A stretch of DNA of 64,000 nucleotides from Athripsodes cinereus (GCA_947579605.1 OX388325.1:10597572-10661571), one strand, 5' to 3'. Shown: positions 1 through 12,071, numbered from the stretch's first letter. Notes: generated by a model not told the origin, from the sequence alone. A program made the numbers and translations.

Positions 1-1018
1 GAAACGCGTTGCGATAGTTTGGACATGAGGAAAGAATGAAAGATCAAAGAACGACGAAGAAAGTTTATTGGTACATCTTAAATAAAGGGCTAAGAAAACG
101 CAAATGTCAGAAATCCATATGGCTTTATCACATAGTTAAAATTTTCAAGAACGGCCACGAGTTCAGTGTAAGAAATAATTGAAGGAAATGTATGAGAAAT
201 AGCGACAAAGTATAAGGAGTTAATCCGTCCTCTCTGCTTACAACACAAGAGATGCAGCATGAGGGGATCAATAGATAAAACGTATTTTTAAAAACAATCC
301 CATTATATAACAAAATATAGACACCTAATAAAAAATCGAGATAAGCATTTTAATTTCATATAATAATTATATTTACTGCCTACATATTTTCGTACATAAA
401 AAAATATAAAACAATCACAGGCGACATAACGAGACAAACAATGGAATTACGTAAAATACAATATTATAGAAGTTTTCTCTCATTTTCATCTCGTTATTGC
501 TTGCGATCTCGGTGACTCATAATAATGTTTAAAACAAAATAAAAACGATAACAAAAGACAATCGTAATGATGGGAACACGATTATATATTCAAAATGAGA
601 AAACACGTAATCGTATGTATAATGCATAATTATTATTATAATATGAAATAAATACTTTGTAAAAGGAGATATTCGTTCGATTATATTTGAAATAAAACAT
701 CTAAGACGCGATACTAGCGACCAGTGTATGTTCATGGAACTATTTTTGACATTCGACAAAGAAAAATTGAAATTTCTTTACTTTTTCGAACACCTGACTT
801 TTACAACACACTCGAAAACTTATAGATAACAGTATACAACTCAGCAGCCGACCCCTAACCCCTTCCTACAGTTCCTATAGTTCCCGGTCCCTTTGGAGTG
901 TTAGGTGTGTGGATTGTAGATTCTTTTTCTTTCATTTTGATTTATGTAGAGATTATTCTTATTATTTGTGTTTTTATTATTACAGTATTACTATTTTGTG
1001 TTTAGTGTTAATATGACG
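1..1018. other. Gene-free AT-rich stretch
   Basis: No supported gene. A weak match to the LINE tail motif (cctctctgcttac) lies near 230. A C-rich patch at 843-890 is followed by ordinary AT-rich sequence. Short ORFs here are in AT-rich sequence and look random. Confidence 0.6.
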
Positions 1019-1162
1019 TGGTTAGATGGAAGAAATCACTATAAAGTGATAATCTCGCCACTGCATATCATCACATTTCTTCTTATATGTAAACTGATTT
1101 GTTGATTTTGTTATGTGAATGATGATGTGCAAGAAGAATAAAATAAATAAATAAATAAATAC
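1019..1162 (+). repeat. LINE 3' end with (AAAT)n tail
   Basis: The stretch reads gatggaagaaatcactataa followed by gtgataatctcgcc, the same box seen at 21.1, 26.6 and 37.8 kb (tttgcgataaactcgcc type). It ends in (AAAT)n. It is the 3' UTR and tail of a 5'-truncated non-LTR retrotransposon; no coding part remains. Confidence 0.55.
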
Positions 1163-2002
1163 AACAACTTTATTTAAGTTTTTAGAATTTGAATTGAAGA
1201 TGGAGATAAAAATGAATTTGAAATTATCTAGATTTATTACCCAAATTTTTATTTGCACAAAAACGTAACAATTATTGCTAATAATAAAAACAAGATCACT
1301 ATGTAAAAATAAATTCCAGACATTTTACAACAGATGGTGATAGAACTGTCAAAAATATTTGCATCATGGTTCTTTTTTAAATAGTTTCCCCTATAAACTT
1401 GTCATGCTAAGTTTAATTTTTACAAAAAAAAAATTATTACAAAATGAATTCGGGTAAAACAAAACTAGTATAAAAAATTTCTATTTCACACCTTCCAAAT
1501 GGTGTAACCAACATAATTACATGATCATCTCAATTGTTTGAGCAGATGGATTGATAATATTATTATTTTAAACACGATATGAGATCTGATATTGCATCAT
1601 AGACTGCATGGGAGATTAATAAGAGATAATAAATAGATACATAATATGACAAGACGGGTGATAGCTTTTAAGATAACAGTTACATGAATGATTCATTATT
1701 TTTATCGTGGGTATACTATAAACTATGAAATGGTTAAAATATATTTGGTAAAAATAGCGACATTGACAGTGACGAGAAAACTAAATGACGTTCAATCCTT
1801 TTTGCCAACCCCGAAAAATAAGCGGCGTGATGGGGATAAAAAATAAAAATTTGTATTTTCAAAATTTTATTATACGAAGAGAACAGCATGTATATTCATT
1901 ACATGTGGAAATAATAAGTCAGCTGGTTACCCCACTTGTGAGAAACGTCGGAATGATATACATACTTACATAGATTTATAAAAAAAGTAATTAACTAAAT
2001 TA

Positions 2003-2510
2003 TATGGAGCATCCGGCAAAGAATTGATCTCTCACTCTTATTCGTAAGGTTTCGAGTGTCCTGTAAAGGACAGGTGTTCGAAAAAATAAAGACATTTTAT
2101 ATCCACATTTGGCGGCCGGTGTGGCGCGGAGGTAACGCTCTTGTCTTTGAGTCACGAAGTCCCGGGTTCGATTCCCGGCCAGGGCAAAGTGAAGAATGAC
2201 CTTTTTCAAATTGTCCTAGGTCTGGGTGATACATGTACCTATATGTGTTTAATGCATTGTATACATATATGTGTATCGTCGTGTTAGTGCCCATAATACA
2301 AGATTCACATCTTAGTTTGGGACTTGCTCTATCTGTGTGAATTGTCTACGCATGTTATGTTATCTTTAATTCAGCGATCAAGTTTGCCACTCATCCCAGT
2401 GTCTTACTTTTTTGTTGACACGAAGGGGACAGATTGCATGTTTATTAAATGCAGCTGGTCTGCTGGCAACCCCACTTGTGGGGTATGCCTAGATGGTTCA
2501 GTAGTAGTAC
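2003..2510 (+). repeat. H element split by an S1 SINE
   Basis: The left part (2003-2113) matches the H head (ggagcatccggcaaagaatt ... gtgttcgaaaaaataa). The right part (2363-2510) matches the H body and end (tctgctggcaaccccacttg ... gatggttcagtagtag). The S1 SINE at 2114-2362 separates them. The H sequence atc..a.att..gcg appears on both sides, as expected of a diverged target-site duplication. Confidence 0.65.
2114..2362 (+). mobile_element. S1 SINE, tRNA-derived, full-length copy
   Basis: It begins gccggtgtggcgcgga (A-box-like), has the B box gggttcgattcccgg at about 2163-2178, and continues with the shared S1 body (gcaaagtgaagaatgacctt, then cataatacaagattcacatc) to a (TTATG)n tail. Other copies are at 9.3, 46.8, 54.2, 54.8, 59.5 and 62.7-63.5 kb. 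Confidence 0.85.
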
Positions 2511-2880
2511 CTACTAGCAAACCAAATACCAACTTACTGTACAATTTTAAAATGACATTTCCGTCTTTAATGTGTGTATAATCTCGCAATTAATAAATAT
2601 TAACTTCGATTTCTTTTCCAATGAACTGTAGTAATATTATTCAGAAATCGTCAATATAATTGAATTCAGGAAATTAATTACCTATGTAATGTTGTATCAT
2701 TGTCCTCCCTACGATAGTTACTTCATAATAATATTATGACAATATCGTAGCTAAATAGTGATGTCAAACGTCTAATTAAACAATCGAACATAACACGTTA
2801 TGTACCTGGTAGCAGAATGTATTGAATCAAAATGTATTTCATAATTATGTCTATTTCGAATATTAGATTTGAAATTTCAT

Positions 2881-2992
2881 TCACTGTGTTCGTGTTTAGA
2901 CAGTAGAGTTTAATGATGTAATCAAAAAACGAATGATTTTTATACTAGGTATATTGTTTATTTTGAAAGAAAAGACGAAAGACGTCTCTTAT
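2881..2992 (+). repeat. HP family fragment
   Basis: It starts tcactgtgttcgtgtttaga and ends in the family core gacgaaagacgtctc, which ties it to the better copies at 41.8, 43.6 and 61.1 kb. The stem arms are decayed. Confidence 0.55.
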
Positions 2993-3550
2993 GTATTACT
3001 GATGATGTGATGTTATTGTAACTGATGATGGAACAAGTAGTTCCGAAAACGTTATAACTAAATACAGTTATTTCAGTGCAAAATACAATGTTTCTTTTAT
3101 ATTTTTAAATTAATAATAAATATGTAGGGAATTCCACAGTGTTAAATTAGAAAAATCATTTATTAAACATCGAATATACATAAACCTCAATAGACTGCAA
3201 CCCTATATAACTTTTGTAGAATATTGATTCACACAAACATAGATAAATTATTTACAAATTAAATTGTATATATGATTTGCATGTTATACATAATATGTTT
3301 ACAAACAATAAAACAATCAATATGTATGTGTTAGAAACGTATGTACATCAGAAGTTATCGGTTACTCAATAATAAAAAAGACAACAAAACTATAAAAACA
3401 ATGGCGATATGCAACAACAATAATTATAAAACAATTGATAATGTATTTATAGTTGTAATGTACTTGGTTTTATAACAATGTCACACAGAGAGTTGGTACC
3501 TGATAAAAAGCATTATTTTGAAATATTTTTTTTATAAAATATCTGATTAT

Positions 3551-3750
3551 GGGTGAGTTGGAGTCGACATCCATCAAGAGGGAGACCAAAGAATACCTGG
3601 ATGACACAATTCAATAGAATCCTACGAAGAAATGGCCTGGATGAAGATGATTTATAAGAAACAGAAGAATGTACAACCTCAGAACGAGAAGAGCCGACCC
3701 CAACAGCCTTCAGCGGCAATAATTTGGGACAGTGACAGGAAGAAGAAGGA
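3551..3750 (+). pseudogene. LINE 3' coding remnant
   Basis: One plus frame reads SWSRHPSRGRPKNTWMTQFN, then a stop, then a RRADPNS motif. The RGRP..TW and RADP pattern is typical of the last part of insect non-LTR reverse transcriptase ORFs. No RT catalytic motif is present. Clade not assigned. Confidence 0.5.
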
Positions 3751-4052
3751 GTGCTTTCGCATAATAGAGTACTCCATGAAAGAAAAAAGCCTGTAGTAAA
3801 TATAAAGGTTGTTATCTCCGTGCTGTACCTAAAATAAGACGCTCAGGATGGGTGGATGGTATAAGAATAAGGGTAGAAATTGTCACCCTAACTTTTTCCT
3901 TATTTAACTTGTGTGTTTATTACATGCAGTTGGTCAACTTTGGGGATGGGATAGAGCAGGAAAGTTAAGAAAGAGAGAGATATGTCACAACTTTGTTTAA
4001 GTAGGTATATATGTAGATTTTAAGGATTGTAACAATGTCGCATAATCCAATA

Positions 4053-4200
4053 TGGCAAACACCTCCAAAATTGCAGAAAGAAGCTTCAGAGCCGCCGTGC
4101 CAACTGCCTTAAAAACCAAGTTAAAGACGCTGCTGTTTGGGAGAAGTCACTGCGTCCTTGAGATGGTCACGGATCATTAAACGGCGCTACATAATATAAA
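4053..4200 (+). repeat. CR1-like LINE 3' end, internally deleted
   Basis: It shares ggcaaacacctccaaaattg and the terminal gatggtcacggatcattaaa cggcgc with the copies at 17.6-18.0 and 35.8-36.0 kb. Codons between the ANTSKFAERSF-like part and the KLKTLLF-like part are missing. The tail is short. Confidence 0.65.
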
Positions 4201-4260
4201 TAATCCAATTATTAATAGGATGTCATAATTCACTCGGTATCGGGTGCCTTGCCTCGAGGA

Positions 4261-4282
4261 AAAAGAAAGAAAGAAAGAAAAG
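4261..4282 (+). repeat. (GAAA)n microsatellite
   Basis: A short imperfect run of gaaa units follows a segment cggtatcgggtgccttgcct. It may be the tail of an old retroelement. Confidence 0.6.
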
Positions 4283-4385
4283 ATTAATAGGATGCGTGCA
4301 CAAGCATGTGAACTAATTTGGCAGGAAAGAGTACCCATCTACTTAATTAATTATTTATTTCAATAGGACAAAGCACACCTCGACA

Positions 4386-4435
4386 AAAGGATTGGTTGCT
4401 GGTTCAAGTCCCGTCCGGGGCACTACCGAATAAGG
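4386..4435 (+). repeat. tRNA-like SINE head fragment
   Basis: The segment ggttgctggttcaagtcccg contains a B-box-like ggttcaagtcc within a T-arm-like inverted repeat. No acceptor stem or complete cloverleaf is visible, so this is a degenerate SINE rather than a tRNA gene. Confidence 0.35.
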
Positions 4436-4814
4436 TGGCATTGTCTTTTCTAAGCCTTATATGGTAGTTTCGTGTGTTATAAATTTACATAATATATAAC
4501 CTCATACAATGGTTAACTGTAAAAATAGCATTCATAACTATTTACTATTTTTATCGGATGAAAAGTGAAAGTGATACTCTGGCATGAATGGGTTAATAAG
4601 AGTAATTATGTTCACATAATGATGGGTGTGTGTGATTCAATGAATTAATAAAGTTTCGTTATTGTTTCCGATTGTAGTATTGTTGCATTCGTAATGAGAG
4701 GCTTCATGTAGTATTTAATTGATAATATTATTATTCACTATAATAATTAGCATGTTGAGAGAATGAACGATGATAGATAAATCGATGTGGAGAACTAAAG
4801 GAAAAGAAATAATA

Positions 4815-4955
4815 GTAATAAAAAAATTAAAATGTATCTAATTTCTTCATTTATTGTACAAAAAATTTAGATAAAAATAATATAATTACAACATGGTATA
4901 AACAATGGGCGAGATTATCGCAGAGACGCGATAACTTCCAAGTAACCCAAATAAG
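4815..4955 (-). repeat. LINE 3' tail
   Basis: The box gcgagattatcgcagagacg followed by cgataacttccaagtaaccc is the reverse of the 3' LINE box at 21.1 and 37.8 kb. AT-rich tail sequence precedes it on the plus strand. Confidence 0.5.
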
Positions 4956-5002
4956 TATCTATAAGTAAAGGAAGATACGATAAAAACATCTAAAGAAGAA
5001 AT

Positions 5003-5586
5003 ATGGCCGGTGCTACAGTGAACGACGAACTTCGCTATATTGTTAGCAATAGCAATGTGTCGAACATGGCAAAAATGCTGGTGCACAATACCATTCTGGT
5101 ACCGATACTTATGTATGCAAGCAAAACTTGGACGTGGTTGAAGAAGGATGAAAGTGGAACAAATGCTGTGGAGATGCGATCATTGAGAAGAATGGTTGGT
5201 AAAACGTTGCGGGATAGAGTGAAGAATGAGGATATTAGAAGAATGAACGAATGAAGGAAGAGTGTTGTGGATAAAATGCATGCAACTAAGTTGCAATGGT
5301 GTCGACATGTGGAGCGAATGCACGATGGAAGGATGAAGAAGGTGTACTTATCTGAAAGAGGGGGTATGAGAAAGAGTGGACTTCCAAGAACTACGTGGCT
5401 TGATTACGTATATCAAATTCTCGAGGACGACCGCGTGTTGAATAAGAGAAATCTGATGCATGTATGAGAAACTGGATGAATGTGGAAGAAGTGAAAGAAT
5501 TAGGTATGTAAGGATAGATATGTACGGCGCTCCGTTCTCTCTGCCTACCCCACCTGAGACACGGCGTGAGGATATAGATAGATAGA
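5003..5586 (+). pseudogene. L-A LINE: reverse-transcriptase C-terminal part and 3' end
   Basis: This is the best-preserved LINE fragment in the window. The frame from 5003 encodes a thumb-like segment (ILVPILMYASKTWTW, then NAVEMRSLRRMVGKTLRD) typical of the part after the RT catalytic domain. A TGA at 5252-5254 interrupts it; the copy at 25.1 kb has a Cys codon there (MNGCKR). The same frame resumes and reads LQWCRHVERMHDGRMKK and PRTTWLDYVYQILEDDRVLN until a one-base shift near 5455 gives a stop. It ends in tctgcctaccccacctgaga cacggcgtga and (GATA)n. It cannot encode a working protein. Upstream RT and endonuclease domains are absent, as expected of 5' truncation. Confidence 0.8.
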
Positions 5587-5589
5587 TCT

Positions 5590-6132
5590 ATAATAATAAC
5601 AAAAGTAACCATTCTGGAGATAATCGTAGAAAACAGACCCTTCAAAGAAAGATCATTATCTTGTAGAATTGGTAGGAACCTAAATATTATCAAACACAAA
5701 AAAGGCAAAACAAAAAAGATATGCCGCCCGCTATAGAAATTTCAAAGTACCTACTTTAAATTCTTTCCAAAAATAATGACAGTAAAATACGATGTCGTGG
5801 TAAAAATTACAATAATAATAATATACTTGTTATTGTTTTGATTACACAAATGTCACGTACCTTTTTATAAATGTGAGGTTTCATTGAATAATTATTTTGA
5901 GTTCTGAGTACGCGGTTCCTATGCAAACGCAGGTATGCGTGGGCTTAGGGTTGTACAAAACAAATAAATTATTAAGACTCCTACATCAGTTATCGAATTA
6001 ACTGCATGTAATAAAATTGCAAGTCGTCCTCGTACAGAATGGGTGGCATGCCTCATCGCTGAATAAACTACACTAAAATATTTTCAATCTATCGCTTTCG
6101 AGACACAACAGATATTTATTTATATTCGAAGT
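5590..6132. other. No feature recognised
   Basis: AT-rich sequence. Frames antisense to the L-A fragment are shadows. Nothing else could be supported. Confidence 0.5.
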
Positions 6133-6546
6133 AAGCTACTGACAGGAAAAAACCTACTCAGTAGGAAAAGAGAGGAGATGCTCGTTGCTGTTCGTGGTCC
6201 ATCCTTTGGACCTGTAGGACATGCGGACTTAGTGGCCACAAGGAAAAACTTTTTCGCCTTCAAAAACTTCTGCACTTTCTTTGGTAGCCTAATATCCCCT
6301 TCAAGTAACTAGCGATACTGCATAGAGAAGAAGGCATATTCCCATTTCTTCCCTTCCCTTTTTGCACCAAATTTTTTTGGTGTGTGGCCGCTAAATCTAG
6401 AGTGCTCCCTCGGGGCAGCATTTCTCGCTTTAATGCGACATTAAATCCTGTTTGTGCATGTGTGTGTCGTTATGGAGATACATATCTCCAGGTACGGCAC
6501 GAGGTATGTGGCGGGCGCTGCCCTTTTAAAAAAAAGCTACTGACAG
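6133..6546 (+). mobile_element. Retroposed insertion with poly-A end and 13-bp duplication
   Basis: The 13-mer aagctactgacag occurs at 6133-6145 and 6534-6546. Between them is a 388-bp insert that is GC-richer than its surroundings and ends ttttaaaaaaa just before the second copy. A-rich 3' end plus target-site duplication is the signature of target-primed reverse transcription. The insert is a LINE 3' UTR, a SINE or a retrocopy; no open frame of note was found. Confidence 0.75.
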
Positions 6547-7655
6547 CAAAAGAGATGGTTTAATAGACAAAAAAACAACACATCCAAATGTAAATATCAC
6601 AAAATCACAATTATCTGAATAATAAAAAATAGTAAAATAATCTCAAATTGTCGAATTGTTGACGAAGTCGAATTGCTTGAATAAGTATATGTTAAATTAA
6701 ATTGATAAATATTAGGTAGGTACGTCAAAATAAGCAAATCTGTGAATATGAATATGGCAACAAAAATACTCAATATTTAGAAAGATTATGTTTGTTGCAG
6801 CCCTATCATTACGCCCATTCACAAAATTCAATACAACCGATCTTTCCTTTTGTCCGAACACGTAGCAATACGCTAACAAAAGTGAACAATCCCTTTTAAC
6901 CCTCAAGCAAAAACAGACCTTTGCGCATTGCACGTACTGACATACTTTCTCTATACTAATTACACATGAACTTAAAGGATATAATTGCGTAAGCTCGATA
7001 CGAATTCTGACAGTTGTTAAATTTAAGGTTATGTTGGTGATGATTCTTGAATAATTCGTTGAAATCTTTTTGAATTTCGAATGAGCATCTTATTGAAATT
7101 ATTTTACATCTGTTGAGTTTCGTAACAATTGGTTTTAATCGATTTTTTGTGTAAATTTGCGCATAAATTCTTGAACAAAATGACAGATGTTAGATTAGTC
7201 CTTGTTGCTAGCATTAGTCCTTAGAGTCCCCAACAAAAAATACGACTCACATTCTTTTCTTAAATTTTCTAGAGTCCTGTTAAAGGTAAGTACTCGTAAA
7301 ACGGCTCGAATAAGACATGTCGTATATCTTCAATTCAGCAGCGAAAAACACCACCTTATCTGAATAACTTGATTCTTTATTGTAACGGAGATGACACTTT
7401 AGAGTCCAGACAGTTGGAAAATAAAGAAGATATAACATGAAGCTATAATCCCTGAAGATGCCCCCAGCATATGGATCGAAACGTCGCGTCGGATGAAAAT
7501 CCGAAACTCTCATGTTGGCATACCCGAAGGAGAAAAAGATGTTACAACCTTACAACCATAGATATGTTACAAGACAATGCGCAAACCTATTTAACTAGCA
7601 TTAATATATAAATATATTTTTTTTATTTTTATATGACACACAGGGGACGAACAGT
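6547..7655. other. No gene; possible retroelement end near 7440-7530
   Basis: Mostly AT-rich unassigned DNA. At 7454-7490, ctgaagatgcccccagcata tggatcgaaacgtcg resembles 3' ends of some retroelements, but no family could be assigned. Confidence 0.4.
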
Positions 7656-7657
7656 AA

Positions 7658-7885
7658 TATGTTCTATACTATACTTCACCATCACACCGTGTCCCAGGTG
7701 GGAACGTAGCGCCATATAGATCTATCCCTACACACTTCTTTCGCTTCCTCTACATTCATTCAGTTTCTCATACATGCACGCCGATTTCTCTTACTCAGCA
7801 CGCGCCCGTCCTTTAGAATTTGATCCACGTGCTAAAGCCACGTAGTTCTTGGACATTCTATCTGAAAGAAGAGGTGTAAGGATGC
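7658..7885 (-). repeat. L-A LINE 3' end
   Basis: On the minus strand it carries the same end as 5003-5586: gtggcttt..cacgtggatc (W..DH region), a CMRN-like segment, and the terminal cacggtgtga. It includes the last coding part and the 3' terminus only. Confidence 0.7.
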
Positions 7886-8348
7886 GCGGAGAGATAAACA
7901 TAATGATATATTTTTACAAATATTTACTTTTCACAGTTGGACGGATACTAGGAAATTTATAGAAAAGAGTGGGAGACCAATTCTATCTTGGGGACTCTAT
8001 AATTATAATTATATTTTTGTACTTACTAAACTATTTAATAATATTTAGATTACGAAATATTTATAAAATAATATCTAAAGTGTTTCCTAACTCGTGGGAC
8101 GTGCTTAAGTACAAGTAAATAACAGTGTCGTACTTATTTGTCCATATCCTTGAATTTATTTAAATTGCGATAACTGACTCATAATAATATTATCAGTTAT
8201 TTATTATAATTTTATCTTTGTTTATTTATTTATTCGTAACACATGTCGAAGCCATAATCCTGTCTCGCTGTCAGTTTTAATCACCTGTATTTATGTATCT
8301 CATATGATAATTATTATTCAAAAAAATCTACATACCTGTCTATCTACC

Positions 8349-8469
8349 TATACCATCACGGCATCTTCTACAAGTGGGGTAAGCAGTAGACTAACTATTT
8401 CGAGTCTTTTTCTCCATTCCAATAAAAATTTAGACATTCAGGATGGGTGACAGATCTCATCACTGCTGA
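8349..8469 (-). repeat. H element 3' half, broken by a MITE
   Basis: It starts taccatcacggcatcttcta caagtggggta and reaches gacattcaggatgggtgaca, matching H in reverse. It stops where the MITE at 8470 starts. A degraded continuation may lie at 8965-9035 (cgaatacctgcc ... tattctttgctgg). Confidence 0.6.
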
Positions 8470-8899
8470 ATGGGCCACTTGTAGTCGTGGGGGATTTTAA
8501 TAGAAATGATCGAATTAAGTAAATTTGAGGTCGGAAAACACAAATAATGTCAGTTAATTTTTTTTAAATATCTAAATTATAGAGAATTTCCAAAAATAAA
8601 ATCCAATTTTTTGACGTATGGCAAAACACGTAAAATGGATTTTGACAGCTGATGACGTCATGGAGTCCCATGTGTGTATGAGATTATTATAATCTGTGGT
8701 GCGAAAGTTATTATGGTTCACCGGACTCCGTGACGTCACAGTGCCGCCATATTGTTTTTGATCACTCCGAGAAAATTCAATTTTTAAAAGCTAATATCTA
8801 AGAAAGTAGTGCAATAAAAATTAAAATAAATTGTGGTTGTGTTTCTGTCATACTAATTAACAATTTTATATAATAAAAAAAAATCTGCAAGTGGCCCAT
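8470..8899. mobile_element. MITE with 15-bp TIRs
   Basis: The ends are atgggccacttgtag and ctgcaagtggcccat, inverted repeats with one mismatch. Inside, tgacgtcatggagtcc (about 8651-8666) and ggactccgtgacgtca (about 8723-8738) form a second inverted repeat. No coding capacity. No clear target duplication was found, so superfamily is unassigned. Confidence 0.65.
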
Positions 8900-9163
8900 T
8901 ATGTCAAATCATTCCAAGAGGTGGATTGCCTAATTATATAAAAAAAAACTCTTATTTGGAGTGCTTGGCGAATACCTGCCATATCTTAAACTAATGACAA
9001 AGAGGGGAGAGCTATTCTTTGCTGGAGACTCTGCAGGACAGCAGAATGTTTTAATTAGAAGTAATTAAAAAGACTTGTTCCTACACTATGTTTCCAGAAA
9101 GAAAGACGAAAAGTGAATACATAGAAAAAAATTCACGTCTCATAGGTGAATTCTACTACTACT

Positions 9164-9215
9164 ATACCATCACGGCATATCCCACAAGTGGGGTAGCCAG
9201 CAGATCAGCTGCACG
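9164..9215 (-). repeat. H element 3' terminal fragment
   Basis: ataccatcacggcatatccc acaagtggggtagccagcag is a near-consensus H end in reverse. Confidence 0.65.
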
Positions 9216-9321
9216 TAAGAAACATTCTTGTCTAAACTAAAGATTCTTGTGAATTCTTGTCTAAACTAAATTGCCTTTTCCCAAGAAAAGAGAGCACAAA
9301 CCATAAGCCTCCTTCAGACGA

Positions 9322-9551
9322 TGGCCAGTATGGCATTACGCTTATACCATTAAGTCACGAGGTCAATGGTTCAATTCTTGGCCAGGGCAAAATGAAGAAT
9401 GACCTTTTTTCGAATTGTCCTGGATCTAGGTGATACATGCATGAGTGTTTAGTGCATTCTATGTTATTATGTGTAAGTGTATCATCAGGTTAGTACCCAT
9501 AAGGTAAGATACATATTTTAGTTTGAGACTATCTCGTTTAGTGTAAATTGT
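9322..9551 (+). mobile_element. S1 SINE, diverged copy
   Basis: The head is eroded (ggccagtatggcattacgct; B box ggttcaattcttgg), but the body gcaaaatgaagaatgacctt and the end gtttgagactatctcgttta are clear S1. It is an older copy than those at 2.1 or 54.8 kb. Confidence 0.7.
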
Positions 9552-9603
9552 TATTAAGAGCGTCTTGATCAGCAGATTAAGTCACCTCTTCCCACAACAT
9601 TCC

Positions 9604-10060
9604 TAATGGGGTGGCCACACCAGAACACCAAAATATCGTCAGCCATTTGAACCGTGTGCACAAATTGACAATTTTTTTTTTTTATTTTTTTTTATTAATT
9701 AACTATATCGTCTCAAGTTGACAACCTTTCAACTTTTTCGTTGGTGGAACGATCATGCTTAGATAGGTGTACTCGGCATCCGTATCTATGGTAAAAAAAA
9801 TTATAACCGCTTCCCGTTTCGTGATAGTTGTTATCTTTGTTGTTGGTTTGTGGCGTTTATTTATTTTATTAGAAGGCCTCTACTATACCATTATCAACTA
9901 ATGATAAACACACCGCGATTTCTTTCTCGACGTCCGTCATTTTGAAAACAACGTCAAAATCTGACAGATTGAATCTATGTCGGTGGACTGTGTGAACACA
10001 TTTCACGATCAATGGAAGACCGACGGATTTTGTTTTTCATGCAAGCGAAATCGTCAGGCC
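9604..10060 (-). mobile_element. G element, diverged copy
   Basis: In reverse it matches the G family in order: agaacaccaaaatatcgtca, catttgaaccgtgtg, gttatctttgttgttggttt, gaaaacaacgtcaaaat and ggtggactgtgtgaaca. The left TIR is damaged and the right end fades. An A/T-rich run near 9669-9700 interrupts it. Confidence 0.7.
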
Positions 10061-11465
10061 CTTAAGTTGCCTCGTATGGACACCACATAATAGAGCTCTG
10101 ATGTCACTGTCATAGTAGGAATGGTGTATTGTGAAAGAGGGATGTTTGTATTCAATAAGTGTGTTTAAATAATGTAAGTATTAGGAAAACATGAATATTG
10201 TGTAGTTTGTACGTATCATTAGAGTTATCGTATTATTTGTAATCGCACATGTAAACATTGCAACAAAATCATAGGTATGTATGTCTGTTTGAGTGATTGA
10301 CAAATAACTCAATAATGATACATATATATATAAATTTACGCAATACAGATTGATTGGAAGGTGTGGGAGTTTTAATTTTCCTTTAAATTTAAATCCATGC
10401 TTATTTATGACGACATTAATATGGTAATCTTGAATAAAATAACACCAGACTTAACTATAGCCTAACCTACAAATCAGTCAAACGCAAAAAAATAAAAAGG
10501 TACTTGTGACATGTCAAGCGCATACGAAAAATGCAAATAATTAATTTTGTAATTTAAAAAAATACAAAATTCCACCCGATTCTTATTCTCCAGATAAAAC
10601 ACTACATAGTAACATATCTACATTAAAATAATTCAAAATAATCAAAATTTAGATGCGTTCACATAAACTTGATAAATTCCAAAATTGCTTTGGCATATTA
10701 TTATGTAAAGAAAATAAAGGTTATATTAAACACTGATAAAAACAAATTACCTCCCACTGATAAAAATACCCAATTTTCCTTAAATAAATAAATAAATAAA
10801 TAAATATTACACAACTTTCAGCTTGGAACAGACCACTCAAAACACATAAACAGACAGATATTAATGATAATAATATAGAAAAAAATATCAAGATTTGTGT
10901 AAACATGATGCACAAAAAACATTAAAAACAACATGTGTGATAAAAATAATGTAATAATATGCATAATACATCAACAGTAAACACGTACAATATAATCACA
11001 AAAATCACTCAAATTGACGATGAATAATCACAAAACTGTGCTAAAATCATCCGAGAAGCTACCGACACTTATGAAATTATGTGTATTTTAAAAATAAACT
11101 CGATTTATTTTGATCTTATTAACGAAAATAGTACAAAACAAAATATAATGTCGTATATGCTTCGTACGGCGAGTAGCGACGCATCCCACCCGCGCGAGAG
11201 TTAAATGAATACTGAACTGAAGTGAAGTTTGAGAATTATAATTTAGTTTACGCTACACTGGCAAGAAAAACATTGTAGGGCTGTCAACGCATGAGCATGA
11301 TTGCATTTCTACAGATTTTGAGCAAAAGTTTACTACATTATTATTATAAACCATATTACATATATCGTACGTCATATTATTTGTATATTCTTTTTTTACA
11401 TCATCATTATATAACAGTGTTACCAAAACAATTTAAAATACTAAAAAAATGCAAAATTTAAAATG
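10061..11465. other. Gene-free; CpG-rich patch near 11160-11210
   Basis: AT-rich with a (TAAA)n run at 10781-10805, probably a minus-strand or decayed LINE tail. Around 11161-11205 a CpG-rich patch (gtacggcgagtagcgacgca) stands out. No splice sites or ORF could be tied to it. Confidence 0.4.
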
Positions 11466-11520
11466 CTAGGAGGATATGAAGTGGCGAGATTATCAATATA
11501 AAGTGATTTCTTCCATCAAC
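11466..11520 (-). repeat. LINE 3' box
   Basis: gtggcgagattatcaatata followed by aagtgatttcttccatcaac is the reverse of the LINE end at 1019-1162. Confidence 0.5.
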
Positions 11521-12071
11521 CATTTTCGCATGTTAGGTATAATTCAAAAATACAAGTTTTTTTTTACAATTGTAAAAAAAATATTTGACAAATACATGAC
11601 AGGTATTTTAAGTAGATACATAATAGCCATTTTTATTTAAATGAATGTTTAAATTTACGTAAGTTTGTGACGACTGTTTGATGTTTGTTTTTTCATACTA
11701 AAAAAATACACACAAAAAAGTAGTTTCAAACCGACTGGCTGGCACATTTATTGGACAACATTAAAGTGTCGTTTACGTGCCAAAGCACCTCAAGGACACT
11801 GTACAATTCATCAATTCTAGGACATTAGATCCACGTCATATCATAAATATAGATAAATATATAGATTAAATGGGAATCTCGGATACATAATGGTATCCAC
11901 GTTTTGGTAGTTACTACGTTTTTACTTAGCAGGGCAGAATAGTTTTAGCCCACTGACTTTTTAAGTTGTATGAGATTCCATGATGGTACTATAGATAAAA
12001 AAATGAAAATTTATTTATTTATTTAAACACAATATACGGCAATTGCCTTTATAAGTATACAGATAAACTTT

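Noticed and set aside
2114..2190. tRNA gene
   Set aside because: A and B boxes are present, but no cloverleaf or acceptor stem forms and the segment is the head of the repeated S1 SINE. The same holds at 29.06, 46.83 and 54.81 kb.
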